DNA of 14,849 nucleotides from Thiotrichaceae bacterium (GCA_024762625.1 JANTHA010000019.1:1-14849); one strand, 5' to 3'. Shown: positions 1 through 8,027, counted from the first letter of the stretch. The notes: a model not told the origin generated them from the letters alone. Program-made: numbers and translations.

Positions 1-2
1 AA

Positions 3-761
3 AATCCGGCGACCCGCAAGCTCGTGCGTCAGCATTATCATGGGGAGCCAGATGCGCCATTAATCATAGAATCGTTGCTTGGTCATGGCACTATCGTCAC
101 AGCGCTAAGCAATTATGAGGAAGAAAATTTACGCATCTGCCGCCCCTCGGGACTGCGCATTACAGACCAAAAGAAAGTGATCCGCTTTGCGGCCGAGCAT
201 CTGGGCATGAATTATGATGTGCGTCAGTTGCTTGATCTGGCGCGTTTCATGTTCCCCTATGGCATCCTGCCAAGGCACTGGCGCTCATCGCTATTTCAGC
301 ACAACGCCGGGCAACCGACCAGCATCATCTGCTCCAGCATGATTGCGCGCTGTTTTCAAAGCATAAATTATCCAATCACGCCCATTATCAAAACAGACAA
401 CAATGAGCAGATCAAATTTCATAAACGGAATTTCATGTTATTCACACCAAGTGATTTTGACTACTCGCCTTCATTTCAAATACTCAAATTCCCAGGCTGG
501 CGGCTGCACAGGAAGGGCGCATACCGGAACCTACCCTGGGATGAGCCTGCAGCGACTACAGAACAAGAAGCCCTTAAAAAATCAAGAAAGGAAAATTCAG
601 CGGTGGCGTCAATTTTCAACAAAATACCTGTTTTATTGAACACCGGGGCAAGCTTGAACAGGAAGTCGGACGCCCAACAGGACACGGAAAAACCATACAA
701 ACAAAGCAAACCGAATACAGCGGATGCATCGGCTAACAAGAACCCTAAATTACTCAGTTAA
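3..761 (+). CDS. YiiX/YebB-like permuted papain-fold cysteine peptidase, 5' truncated
   Basis: The reading frame is open back to the first bases of the window, so the N-terminus and the true start are missing; a GTG at 24 lies inside the gene. The visible part resembles the YiiX/YebB-like (NlpC/P60-related, DUF830) family. It has a strand with PLIIES, then a segment ending in ICRP, then GMNYD, and a catalytic-type cysteine in SIICSSMIA (Cys codon at 330). The family's catalytic histidine normally lies earlier and would be off the window. These enzymes are amidase or peptidase-like proteins of mostly unknown substrate. From about base 540 the protein becomes a Lys/Asn/Ser-rich, low-complexity tail of roughly 70 residues that looks disordered. 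The gene ends 69 bases before fadE on the same strand, with no terminator seen between them, so co-transcription is possible. The family call is from motif pattern only. Confidence 0.6.
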   Translation, partial: NPATRKLVRQHYHGEPDAPLIIESLLGHGTIVTALSNYEEENLRICRPSGLRITDQKKVIRFAAEHLGMNYDVRQLLDLARFMFPYGILPRHWRSSLFQHNAGQPTSIICSSMIARCFQSINYPITPIIKTDNNEQIKFHKRNFMLFTPSDFDYSPSFQILKFPGWRLHRKGAYRNLPWDEPAATTEQEALKKSRKENSAVASIFNKIPVLLNTGASLNRKSDAQQDTEKPYKQSKPNTADASANKNPKLLS

Positions 762-830
762 GCACTTCCGGTAAACATAACTCATGAGAGCCAATCAAAA
801 GCAACAACAAAATTCACCAAGGAGAAAACA

Positions 831-3296
831 ATGCTCTGGATCATACTACTTTTTATCGCCATTGGCGTAATTGGCTATCTTCGCCTAAATTTAAATAACG
901 CAACCTGGGTTTTAGGAGGGTGGCTGGTTATAGTCGCTTTAAGCGGCTCGCTACACAGTAATTCATGGTTTTTATGGCTAGTCTGGCTTACGCTCCTCGT
1001 CATCCTGACCTTGATTAATTTACCGCACTTCAGACAAAAATTTTTGAGCAAGCCCGCCATGAAGCTGTTGGCCGCCAACTTGCCCAAAATATCCAGAACC
1101 GAGCAGGAAGCCCTGGATGGCGGCAACGTCTGGTGGGACGCCCAGTTATTTTCAGGGAAGCCGGACTGGGATCATTTGCGCGAACTCTCCGGCAGTCGTC
1201 TAAGCGAAGCAGAACAAGCCTTCCTCGATGGCCCGGTAGAGCAACTTTGCGCTATGCTGGATGACTGGCAAATCACGCATGAATTGCAGGATCTGCCCAC
1301 TAAAGTGTGGGACTACATCAAAGAACAACGCTTTTTCGGCATGATTATACCCAGCGAATACGGCGGCCTGGGCTTTTCGGCGCTGGCGCATTCTCAGGTA
1401 GTGATGAAACTCTCCGGACGCAGCATTACAGCCGCTGTAACCGTGATGGTGCCAAATTCACTGGGACCCGGCGAGCTACTGATCAAATACGGAACCCGGC
1501 AACAAAAGGATTTCTACCTGCCGCGCCTCGCAGTGGGCAAGGATGTGCCCTGCTTCGCGCTCACCGGGCCAGAAGCCGGCAGCGATGCCGGATCCATTCC
1601 CGATATTGGCATTGTCTGCCGGGCTGAATTCAATGGCAAGCCGGATGTGCTTGGCATTCGCCTCAACTGGGAAAAACGCTATATCACGCTCGGGCCTATC
1701 GCCACCCTGTTGGGGCTGGCGTTTCAGCTCTACGACCCGGATGGCCTACTGGATGGCAATAAACAGGTAGATGTTGAGCGCGACCCGGAAAATCCGGATT
1801 ATATTGGCATAACGGTCGCGCTTATCCCCACAGACACGCCCGGTATTGACATCGGCAAACGTCATTTCCCACTGAACAACCCATTCCAGAACGGCCCCAA
1901 CTGGGGTGAGGATGTGTTTATTCCGATGGACTGGATTATTGGCGGCGAAGCACAACTGGGCAAAGGCTGGCGCATGCTGGTTGAGTGTCTGGGCGAAGGA
2001 CGCGGCATCTCCTTACCGGCGCTGTCAACGGGCGCGGCCAAAATGCTATCGCGCTATACCGGCGCCTATGCGCGGGTGCGCAAACAGTTTGGCGTGCCTA
2101 TCGGGCAATTTGAAGGCATTGAGGAGCCGCTGGCCAATATGCAGGGCAATACCTATCTTATGGATGCAGCGAGAAAATTAACCGTCACCGCGCTGGATCA
2201 GGGACAACGCCCGGCCGTTATTACGGCGCTACTCAAATACCAGCTCACCGAACGCATGCGCAAAATCATCAATGACGCCATGGATATACAGGGCGGTTCC
2301 GGCATTTGCCTAGGACCTTCCAACTTTATCGGGCGCGGTTACCAGGCGATTCCGGTTGCGATTACGGTAGAAGGAGCCAATATTTTGACGCGCTCATTGA
2401 TTGTATTCGGCCAGGGTGCGATCCGTTGTCATCCCTATTTGCTTAAGGAAATGAAAGCCACAAAAGATAACAACCTTGAAGCGCTGGATAAGGCGTTGTT
2501 TGCGCATATCGGCTTTGTTATCAGCAATCTTTCCAGAAGTATCTGGTTTGGTTTGACCAACGCCATTTTCGAAGTACCCGGCACCCCTCTGACGCGCAGC
2601 TACTATCGACGCCTGACCCGCTTAAGCGCAGGCTTTGCACTGCTATCCGACTATGCACTATTAACGCTAGGAGGCAATCTAAAACGTCGCGAGCGCCTTT
2701 CCGGTCGCTTTGCAGACATACTCTCCAATATGTACTTATGTTCCGCCACGCTCAAACACTTTGAAGACCAGGGCGAACCCGAATCCGATCTTCCCTTGCT
2801 GCATTACGCCTGCCAACAAACCATGCATGACGCGCAACAGGCGATGCTGGCGGTTTTTTACAATCTCCCCTTTAGCCCCATCGCCAAAACACTGCGCGCC
2901 CTGATGTTTCCATTTGGAAAGCCCTATGCGCCGCCCTCGGACAAATTGATCCACCAGGTTGCAAAACTGGCTTTGGAGCCATCATCCACGCGAGATCGCC
3001 TCACCGAGGGCGCTTACTTGAGCGATGATCCTGCCGATCCGGCGGGTCGGGTTGAATACGCTTTCAAGCAGACTATCGCCGCAGAACAAGCCGAAAAGAA
3101 ATTCAAACAATTGCACAAACAGGGCAAACTTAAAAGCCGCACACACACCGAACGCATTAAAGAAGCCATGCAGAATTCATTGATCAGCAAGGAAGAAGGA
3201 GAACAGTTGTACACTAGCTGGTTGGCGATGCGCGATGCAATCCGCGTGGATTCGTTTAACGAAGAAGAATTTATGCGCGGCGGTTTGAAAAAATGA
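831..3296 (+). CDS. fadE: FadE-type acyl-CoA dehydrogenase, membrane anchored
   Basis: First step of fatty acid beta-oxidation: FAD-dependent oxidation of acyl-CoA to trans-2-enoyl-CoA. At 821 aa it matches the large FadE class (E. coli FadE is about 814 aa), not the 380-aa dehydrogenases. Residues 1-65 hold about three hydrophobic segments, implying inner-membrane attachment. The dehydrogenase core follows: FFGMIIPSEYGGLGF, then LTGPEAGSDAG near residue 244 (flavin/substrate region), VRKQFGVPIGQFEG near 415, and IQGGSGICLG. Glu514 in ITVEGANILTR sits where the catalytic base of the superfamily lies. The C-terminal 280 residues correspond to the FadE-specific extension (DUF1974 type). The ATG is preceded by AAGGAG at a good distance. 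It is first of three same-strand beta-oxidation genes, 43 bases before the thiolase. Electrons probably pass to an ETF-type acceptor, which is not encoded here. Confidence 0.95.
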   Translation: MLWIILLFIAIGVIGYLRLNLNNATWVLGGWLVIVALSGSLHSNSWFLWLVWLTLLVILTLINLPHFRQKFLSKPAMKLLAANLPKISRTEQEALDGGNVWWDAQLFSGKPDWDHLRELSGSRLSEAEQAFLDGPVEQLCAMLDDWQITHELQDLPTKVWDYIKEQRFFGMIIPSEYGGLGFSALAHSQVVMKLSGRSITAAVTVMVPNSLGPGELLIKYGTRQQKDFYLPRLAVGKDVPCFALTGPEAGSDAGSIPDIGIVCRAEFNGKPDVLGIRLNWEKRYITLGPIATLLGLAFQLYDPDGLLDGNKQVDVERDPENPDYIGITVALIPTDTPGIDIGKRHFPLNNPFQNGPNWGEDVFIPMDWIIGGEAQLGKGWRMLVECLGEGRGISLPALSTGAAKMLSRYTGAYARVRKQFGVPIGQFEGIEEPLANMQGNTYLMDAARKLTVTALDQGQRPAVITALLKYQLTERMRKIINDAMDIQGGSGICLGPSNFIGRGYQAIPVAITVEGANILTRSLIVFGQGAIRCHPYLLKEMKATKDNNLEALDKALFAHIGFVISNLSRSIWFGLTNAIFEVPGTPLTRSYYRRLTRLSAGFALLSDYALLTLGGNLKRRERLSGRFADILSNMYLCSATLKHFEDQGEPESDLPLLHYACQQTMHDAQQAMLAVFYNLPFSPIAKTLRALMFPFGKPYAPPSDKLIHQVAKLALEPSSTRDRLTEGAYLSDDPADPAGRVEYAFKQTIAAEQAEKKFKQLHKQGKLKSRTHTERIKEAMQNSLISKEEGEQLYTSWLAMRDAIRVDSFNEEEFMRGGLKK

Positions 3297-3339
3297 GCAA
3301 AAAAATGAATCATAATATAATAAACGGAAGGAACTGGAC

Positions 3340-4710
3340 GTGAGCAACTCCCGGGCGCAAGCCGCCAATCACAAAGCGCATAATCCTTTACATGGCCAGT
3401 TACATAACGCCTCACATAGCCTGGAAAAAACCAGTCGACCGGTTTTTCTGGTGGATGGCGCACGCACGCCGTTTCTTAAAGCGCGAGGCGAGCCAGGCTT
3501 ATTCAGCGCCATCGAACTGGCGCTAGGCGCGACCAGACCACTCATGCTTCGCCAGGATTTTGAGGCCAGTGAACTGGATGAAGTCATCTACGGCTGCATG
3601 ATGCCAAGCGCTGACGAAGCCAATATCGCGCGTATTCTTGCACTACGCATCGGCGGCGGCGACAAACTCACGGCCTACACGGTGCAGCGTAACTGCGCAT
3701 CAGGAATGCAGGCGATAGATAACGCTGTGCGCAATATTGCTCATGGCTACTCCGATCTGGTACTGGCGGGCGGCGTCGACGCAATGAGCCGTGCGCCGCT
3801 GCTGCTGCGCGAAGACATGGTGCGCTGGCTCGCCAATTGGAACAAGGCTAAATCAGCCGGTGCAAAACTAAAAGCGCTAAGCCGCCTTAAACCGCGTCAA
3901 TTCACGCCAATCATCGCCCTGCTGTGTGGCCTCACCGATCCGGTCGTCGGTCTTAACATGGGACAGACCGCCGAGAATCTGGCCTGGCGTTTTGGCATTA
4001 CGCGTGAACAAATGGATGAATATTCCGTACAAAGCCATCTACGCTTAAGCACCGCCATGGACGCAGAAAATCTGAGTGAAATCGAAGCAATCTACAGTAC
4101 GAAAGGCGACGCTTTCAGCGCTGATGACGGCGTACGTCCAGACAGCTCCATGAAAAAACTGGCCAAACTCAAGCCATTTTTCGATAAACCCTACGGCAAG
4201 GTTACGCCCGGCAATAGTTCACAAATCACCGATGGCGCCAGCAGCCTGATTCTGGCCAGCGAGGAAGCCGTCAAAAAACACCGGCTTACGCCGATTGCGC
4301 GCCTGCATCACGCGCAATGGGCGGGACTTGATCCCGCCCAAATGGGGTTGGGACCTACACACGCCATCGCTGAAACGCTTAAAACACATCAGCTCTTCAT
4401 GGATAATATTGATTACTGGGAAATCAATGAAGCCTTCGCCGCACAAGTGTTGGCCTGCCTCAAGGCAATGAACGATTTTGACTATTGCCGGGACGAGCTG
4501 GGCCTTGAAAAAACGCTCGGCGAAATACCCATGGAGCGCCTCAATGTGGATGGCGGCGCGATTGCGTTGGGACATCCAGTCGGCTCCAGCGGCGCGCGCA
4601 TCGTATTGCATCTGGCGCAAGTTTTAAAACGCGAAGGCGCTCACAAGGGAATCGCCAGTCTGTGCATTGGCGGCGGTCAGGGCGGCGCGATGCTGGTGGA
4701 GGCTGTATGA
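3340..4710 (+). CDS. fadI: 3-ketoacyl-CoA thiolase (acetyl-CoA C-acyltransferase), FadI/FadA type
   Basis: Last step of the beta-oxidation cycle: CoA-dependent cleavage of 3-ketoacyl-CoA into acetyl-CoA and a shortened acyl-CoA. All thiolase landmarks are present. The nucleophile is Cys119 in VQRNCASGMQ. NEAFAAQ follows, then His412 in GGAIALGHPVGSSG and Cys442 in SLCIGGGQGG. At 456 aa it is longer than E. coli FadA (387) and FadI (436). Part of the extra length is a His/Asn/Ser-rich N-terminal tail of about 30 residues before the fold begins at RPVFLVDGARTPF. The GTG start is favoured because GGAAGGA lies about 7 bases upstream and no other in-frame start is well placed. The stop overlaps the start of the next gene (ATGA at 4707-4710), indicating translational coupling with its hydratase/dehydrogenase partner. 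FadI is the nearest label, but the protein may belong to a related acetyl-CoA acetyltransferase subgroup. Confidence 0.9.
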   Translation: MSNSRAQAANHKAHNPLHGQLHNASHSLEKTSRPVFLVDGARTPFLKARGEPGLFSAIELALGATRPLMLRQDFEASELDEVIYGCMMPSADEANIARILALRIGGGDKLTAYTVQRNCASGMQAIDNAVRNIAHGYSDLVLAGGVDAMSRAPLLLREDMVRWLANWNKAKSAGAKLKALSRLKPRQFTPIIALLCGLTDPVVGLNMGQTAENLAWRFGITREQMDEYSVQSHLRLSTAMDAENLSEIEAIYSTKGDAFSADDGVRPDSSMKKLAKLKPFFDKPYGKVTPGNSSQITDGASSLILASEEAVKKHRLTPIARLHHAQWAGLDPAQMGLGPTHAIAETLKTHQLFMDNIDYWEINEAFAAQVLACLKAMNDFDYCRDELGLEKTLGEIPMERLNVDGGAIALGHPVGSSGARIVLHLAQVLKREGAHKGIASLCIGGGQGGAMLVEAV

Positions 4711-6734
4711 ATACACAATTTGACCATCTCTCGCTCAATTTAAGGGAAGACGCGAATGGAAATAAATTCCTCTGGCTAGCCCTGGATGTTAAAGATGAAG
4801 CGGCCAATGTACTCAAGCCGGAAGTGATTCAGGAAATGTTCGCGGCGATAGACGCCATTAACACGCAGCAGGATCTGAAAAACACAAAAGGATTGATTAT
4901 TCATTCAGGCAAGCCTGGCGGCTTTATTGCTGGCGCGGATGTCAAAAAATTCAGGGGCATAACGGCGGATGACAGGGAGCTTGCATTACAGTTTATTCAT
5001 GCTGGTCAGCAACTCTGTCAGCGCATTGAGGACATGCCGATTCCCACGCTCGCCATGATCAGGGGCTTTTGCATGGGCGGCGGTCTGGAAATTGCGCTGG
5101 CCTGCGATTATATCATTACTGATGACGGCTCGTATTCGGAAAAGGACTCTTCTGCTGCTAAAGGCTCTGTTTCCACGAAGCTCTCACTACCTGAAATCAA
5201 GCTGGGCATTCATCCGGGCTTTGGCGGAACCGTGCGTTCAATCCGGCGCATGGGCGTTTTGAAGGCCATGCCCATGATGCTGACCGGGCGCAATATATTA
5301 CCCCGGCAAGCTGTCAAAATGGGCCTGATTGACCGCTGCGTCCCGTTAAGACAACTGGAAACAACCGCGCTCAACACCCTGCTGGATAAACCTCCCCGGA
5401 AAAAGCCGCCCAGACTTCAGCAATTGCTCGAAAGCGCCCCCCTGCGAAAAATCATCGCCATGCAAATGCGCAAACAGGTAGCGAGCAAGGCAAAACAGGC
5501 GCACTACCCTGCTCCCTATGCGCTGATCAATCTATGGGAAATGCACGGCGCTAACTCAAACGCAATGTTTGCAGCTGAAGCAGAATCAGTCGCTGATCTG
5601 GTCGCCACTAAAACCGCCCAGAATCTGGTGCGCGTGTTCTTTTTACAAAACCGGCTCAAGGCCCTGGGCGACAAATCTTTATTTACTCCCCGACGCGTGC
5701 ATGTGATCGGCGGCGGCGTCATGGGCGGCGATATTGCCGCCTGGTGCGCCATGCAGGGTATGAAAGTGACTATTCAGGACATCAGCAGCGAGGCGCTCGG
5801 ACGCGTGGTTGGTCGGGCCAATAATGGCTTTCAACGACGCTACAAAAAAGACCGCCAACGCATCATGCGGGCGCAGGATAATTTATTGCCTGACTTGCAT
5901 GGTTACGGCATAGCAAAAGCGGATGTGATTATCGAAGCCATCTTCGAAAACCTGGAAGCAAAACAGAAAATTTTTAAAACTGTCGAAAGCAAGGCTAGAC
6001 CGGACGCCATTATCGCCACCAATACTTCCAGCATTCCGCTGCATGAAATTGCGCAGGTCATGAAAAAGCCAGAACGTCTGGTAGGACTGCACTTTTTTAA
6101 CCCGGTGTTTAAAATGCCCTTACTGGAAGTAGTTCATCATCCAGAGCAAACCGATCCCGATATAGTCAAACTGGCGCAGTCGTTCGGCTCGCACATTAAC
6201 AAACTGCCATTGCCGGTTAAAAGCTCACCGGGTTTTTTGATCAATCGCATTCTGATGCCCTATATTCTTGAGGGCGTCACCCTGCATCAGGAAGGCGCGC
6301 CTGTAACAGTCATCGATCAGGCGGCGGTAGACTACGGCATGCCCGTGGGACCGCTGGAGCTAGCGGACATGGTAGGACTGGATATTTGCCTGCATGTAGG
6401 CAAAATTCTCGCGGAAACGGTGGGCGCAACGCTGCCCGACTCGCTGGACAAGGAAGTGAAAAATGGCAAACTGGGCCGAAAATCCGGTCAGGGTTTTTAC
6501 AAGTGGAAAAACGGCAAAAAAGTGAAACCCGCTAAAACAGGCTGGCAAGGCGATGCTGATCAAATACAAACAAAACTGATTGAAAAACTGCTCAACGAAT
6601 CAAGAAAATGCCTGGAAGATGGCATCGTCGAGGATGCAGACCTGCTGGACGCAGGGGTTATTTTTGGAACAGGCTTTGCGCCATTCAGGGGAGGACCAAT
6701 GCATATCCTGGCTGAAGCAAAAAAGTCATTGTAG
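4707..6734 (+). CDS. fadJ: Bifunctional enoyl-CoA hydratase / 3-hydroxyacyl-CoA dehydrogenase (FadJ/FadB type)
   Basis: Second and third steps of beta-oxidation: hydration of trans-2-enoyl-CoA, then NAD-dependent oxidation to 3-ketoacyl-CoA. The 675-aa product starts at the ATG overlapping the thiolase stop (GGAGG at 4698-4702). A longer in-frame start at 4662 would read through thiolase coding sequence. The N-terminal hydratase domain shows FIAGADVKKF, GGGLEIALACD with Glu128, and LPEIKLGIHPGFGG with Glu163; these match the two catalytic glutamates of E. coli FadB (119 and 139). Their separation is 35 residues instead of 20, owing to a Ser-rich insertion around residues 142-157. The dehydrogenase domain begins near 330 with a Rossmann loop (VIGGGVMGGDIA). 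It carries His462 in LHFFNPV and Glu474 in LLEVV, then the second helical domain with GPLELADMVGLD and RKSGQGFYKW. It is probably the alpha subunit of a complex with the upstream thiolase. The last 9 bases overlap the convergent M28-like gene. Confidence 0.93.
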   Translation: MNTQFDHLSLNLREDANGNKFLWLALDVKDEAANVLKPEVIQEMFAAIDAINTQQDLKNTKGLIIHSGKPGGFIAGADVKKFRGITADDRELALQFIHAGQQLCQRIEDMPIPTLAMIRGFCMGGGLEIALACDYIITDDGSYSEKDSSAAKGSVSTKLSLPEIKLGIHPGFGGTVRSIRRMGVLKAMPMMLTGRNILPRQAVKMGLIDRCVPLRQLETTALNTLLDKPPRKKPPRLQQLLESAPLRKIIAMQMRKQVASKAKQAHYPAPYALINLWEMHGANSNAMFAAEAESVADLVATKTAQNLVRVFFLQNRLKALGDKSLFTPRRVHVIGGGVMGGDIAAWCAMQGMKVTIQDISSEALGRVVGRANNGFQRRYKKDRQRIMRAQDNLLPDLHGYGIAKADVIIEAIFENLEAKQKIFKTVESKARPDAIIATNTSSIPLHEIAQVMKKPERLVGLHFFNPVFKMPLLEVVHHPEQTDPDIVKLAQSFGSHINKLPLPVKSSPGFLINRILMPYILEGVTLHQEGAPVTVIDQAAVDYGMPVGPLELADMVGLDICLHVGKILAETVGATLPDSLDKEVKNGKLGRKSGQGFYKWKNGKKVKPAKTGWQGDADQIQTKLIEKLLNESRKCLEDGIVEDADLLDAGVIFGTGFAPFRGGPMHILAEAKKSL

Positions 6735-7787
6735 GCGCCCAGAGGACTTGTTTCTATTGCGGCTATTTTGCCGCGCCAACTGAACCGATGTTATATCATC
6801 GGTTTTTGCATCCATAACGACCTGGTGCAAGCCTGCTACCAGCAGGGCCATTTTATGATAATCAAGCCGTTCGGGAACATCGGCGGATTGATTGTCAAGC
6901 TGCCGATAGCTCGCAGTATCGGTAATCAAGAAGGCGGGGTAACCCTTTTGCCAGTAGTTTTGATGATCAAGCGATGAAAATCCGGGAAAATCATCCAGCG
7001 TATTAAATGAATATAAAGGCAGCGTCGATGCTTTTGCAAAACTGTTTTTTGTGGCGCGTAGCTGCACAAAATCCTCAATGCGCCCGACCAGACTAATATA
7101 ATCGCCGTTGTCCGGGTATAGATATTGCATGAAAGAAAACGGGTAATGCTGACTGCCGGCCTGTTTGTTAAAGCGGCCGACGCTATCCAGAGAAAACATC
7201 ATTTTCACTTTCCTGTGCGATTTAGCAAGCCATTCTACGTGATTAAAGCTGCCGCTGTCTTCACGACGCAACGTCTGGCTCTGTGACAAAGGGTAGGCAA
7301 CCAGTTGCACCCTGATAGATAAATCATTTTCGTGTAAGGCGAGTTGGTGCGCCAGTTCAATCAAGGTCGCCACGCCACTGGCGTTGCCTTCTGCATCCAG
7401 GGAGTCATCGCGCGCATCATAATGCGCGCCGATCACAACTATTTCATTAGTTTCCGGCCCAAGCTCCAGGATGACATTATTGAAATAACCATTCAGTGTT
7501 TTATATCGTTGAAAATAAGCCGCCCCTGATTTCATGAATTGGCGATGGATATAGTGCGCGGCGTAATCAAGATTGCCAAAACCAACCGTTCGCGGCGCAT
7601 AGACTAACGAGAGTTGAGTTACATGCTTTTTAAGACGTGATTCACTGACTGATTCCAGGGAGCTCGCCCCATGTTTGTTCCCCTTTGTCGGAAGCAAGGG
7701 TTGCGTTAGCATTAGCCAAAACAAGAGACTGACTACTAATAGTGCAATCAACCCGTCTGAAATAAGCGTAGTTATGTACCTGAGCAT
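6726..7787 (-). CDS. Membrane-anchored M28-family peptidase homologue, probably catalytically degenerate
   Basis: The fold is that of M28 zinc aminopeptidases. It shows VVIGAHYDARDD, then NASGVATLIELA, then MMFSLDSVGRF. After that come SSLDHQNYWQKGYPAFLITDTASYR and a C-terminal PERLDYHKMA segment. A hydrophobic stretch at residues 9-28 predicts a signal anchor, with the domain outside the inner membrane. Only two of the expected metal ligands are seen: His122 (AHYD) and Asp201 (LDSVG). The bridging-Asp position, normally in G-A-x-D-N-A-S-G, reads D-A-E-G-N-A-S-G (Gly134). The usual Glu-Glu pair reads Ser168-Gln169. The late Tyr-His motif reads Asn299-Gln300. It is therefore likely a pseudo-peptidase, although the frame is fully intact. 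The start at ATG 7787 (353 aa) is preferred; an in-frame TTG at 7811 lies inside the repeat block and has no Shine-Dalgarno. It is convergent with the fadJ-like gene, overlapping by 9 bases. Confidence 0.8.
   Translation of the reverse strand: MLRYITTLISDGLIALLVVSLLFWLMLTQPLLPTKGNKHGASSLESVSESRLKKHVTQLSLVYAPRTVGFGNLDYAAHYIHRQFMKSGAAYFQRYKTLNGYFNNVILELGPETNEIVVIGAHYDARDDSLDAEGNASGVATLIELAHQLALHENDLSIRVQLVAYPLSQSQTLRREDSGSFNHVEWLAKSHRKVKMMFSLDSVGRFNKQAGSQHYPFSFMQYLYPDNGDYISLVGRIEDFVQLRATKNSFAKASTLPLYSFNTLDDFPGFSSLDHQNYWQKGYPAFLITDTASYRQLDNQSADVPERLDYHKMALLVAGLHQVVMDAKTDDITSVQLARQNSRNRNKSSGRLQ
6783..6808 (+). terminator. Intrinsic terminator of the fadE-fadI-fadJ operon, inside the convergent gene
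   Basis: AACCGATG (6783-6790), a TTATAT loop, then CATCGGTT (6797-6804) form a perfect 8-bp stem, and the run of T continues to 6807. The T run is on the + strand only, so it serves the fad genes, whose last stop codon is 49 bases upstream. It lies within the last codons of the M28-like gene on the other strand. Confidence 0.8.
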
Positions 7788-7804
7788 GTCTGTTCCATCT
7801 GATC

Positions 7805-7840
7805 TTTGCAATATTTACAAAATTTGCAATGTTTGCAATT
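7805..7840. repeat. Four tandem 9-bp repeats upstream of the M28-like gene
   Basis: Units begin at 7805, 7814, 7823 and 7832, exactly nine bases apart: TTTGCAATA, TTTACAAAA, TTTGCAATG, TTTGCAATT. Three share TTTGCAAT perfectly. The block starts 18 bases upstream of the preferred ATG of the M28-like gene, in its probable leader or promoter region. It could be an array of regulator sites, or a simple slippage product. Confidence 0.75.
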
Positions 7841-7939
7841 TATAATGAAACTTTCTCATATTGTTTTGAGCATTTAACCTGCTTGCTTGTTCAATGGGCG
7901 ATAACGCCTGACAAACGATATTTTTTCCAGGCCAAACAA

Positions 7940-7962
7940 AAAGCCAGCAAAATGCTGGCTTT
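7940..7962 (-). terminator. Intrinsic terminator of rpsT
   Basis: AAAGCCAGCA (7940-7949) and TGCTGGCTTT (7953-7962) pair as a perfect 10-bp stem with a 3-base loop. Read on the minus strand, the stem is followed by a T-rich tail (TTTTTGTTT including the stem end). It lies 66 bases past the rpsT stop and before the M28-like gene, so it separates the two. Confidence 0.85.
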
Positions 7963-8027
7963 AAAGACTGTGTGAGGATTTTAATAATTTAAGCTGACAA
8001 TTGTTAGCTAAACACCGTTTGCAAAAA

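Noticed and set aside
3285..3321. Internal promoter before the thiolase (TTGAAA ... TATAAT)
   Set aside because: The TATAAT at 3316 is perfect, but the TTGAAA is 25 bases away and the DNA is A/T rich; no workable -35 at normal spacing.
3014..3463. Minus-strand open frame of 149 codons across the fadE-thiolase junction
   Set aside because: It is antisense to two well-supported genes, has no domain I recognise and no ribosome binding site; its composition is that of a shadow frame.
4219..4620. Minus-strand open frame of 133 codons inside the thiolase gene
   Set aside because: Antisense to conserved thiolase motifs, with no recognisable domain or start signal.
4662..4706. Upstream in-frame ATG for the FadJ-like gene
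   Set aside because: It would add 15 residues (Arg/Gly-rich) that overlap the conserved thiolase C-terminus. The ATG at 4707 has GGAGG before it and makes the classical ATGA overlap.
7788..7811. TTG start extending the M28-like protein by 8 residues
   Set aside because: It lies inside the 9-bp repeats, has no Shine-Dalgarno and puts polar residues in front of the natural signal anchor.
7896..7908. GGCG-ATAA-CGCC hairpin upstream of the M28-like gene
   Set aside because: Four base pairs only and no T run; not distinguishable from chance.
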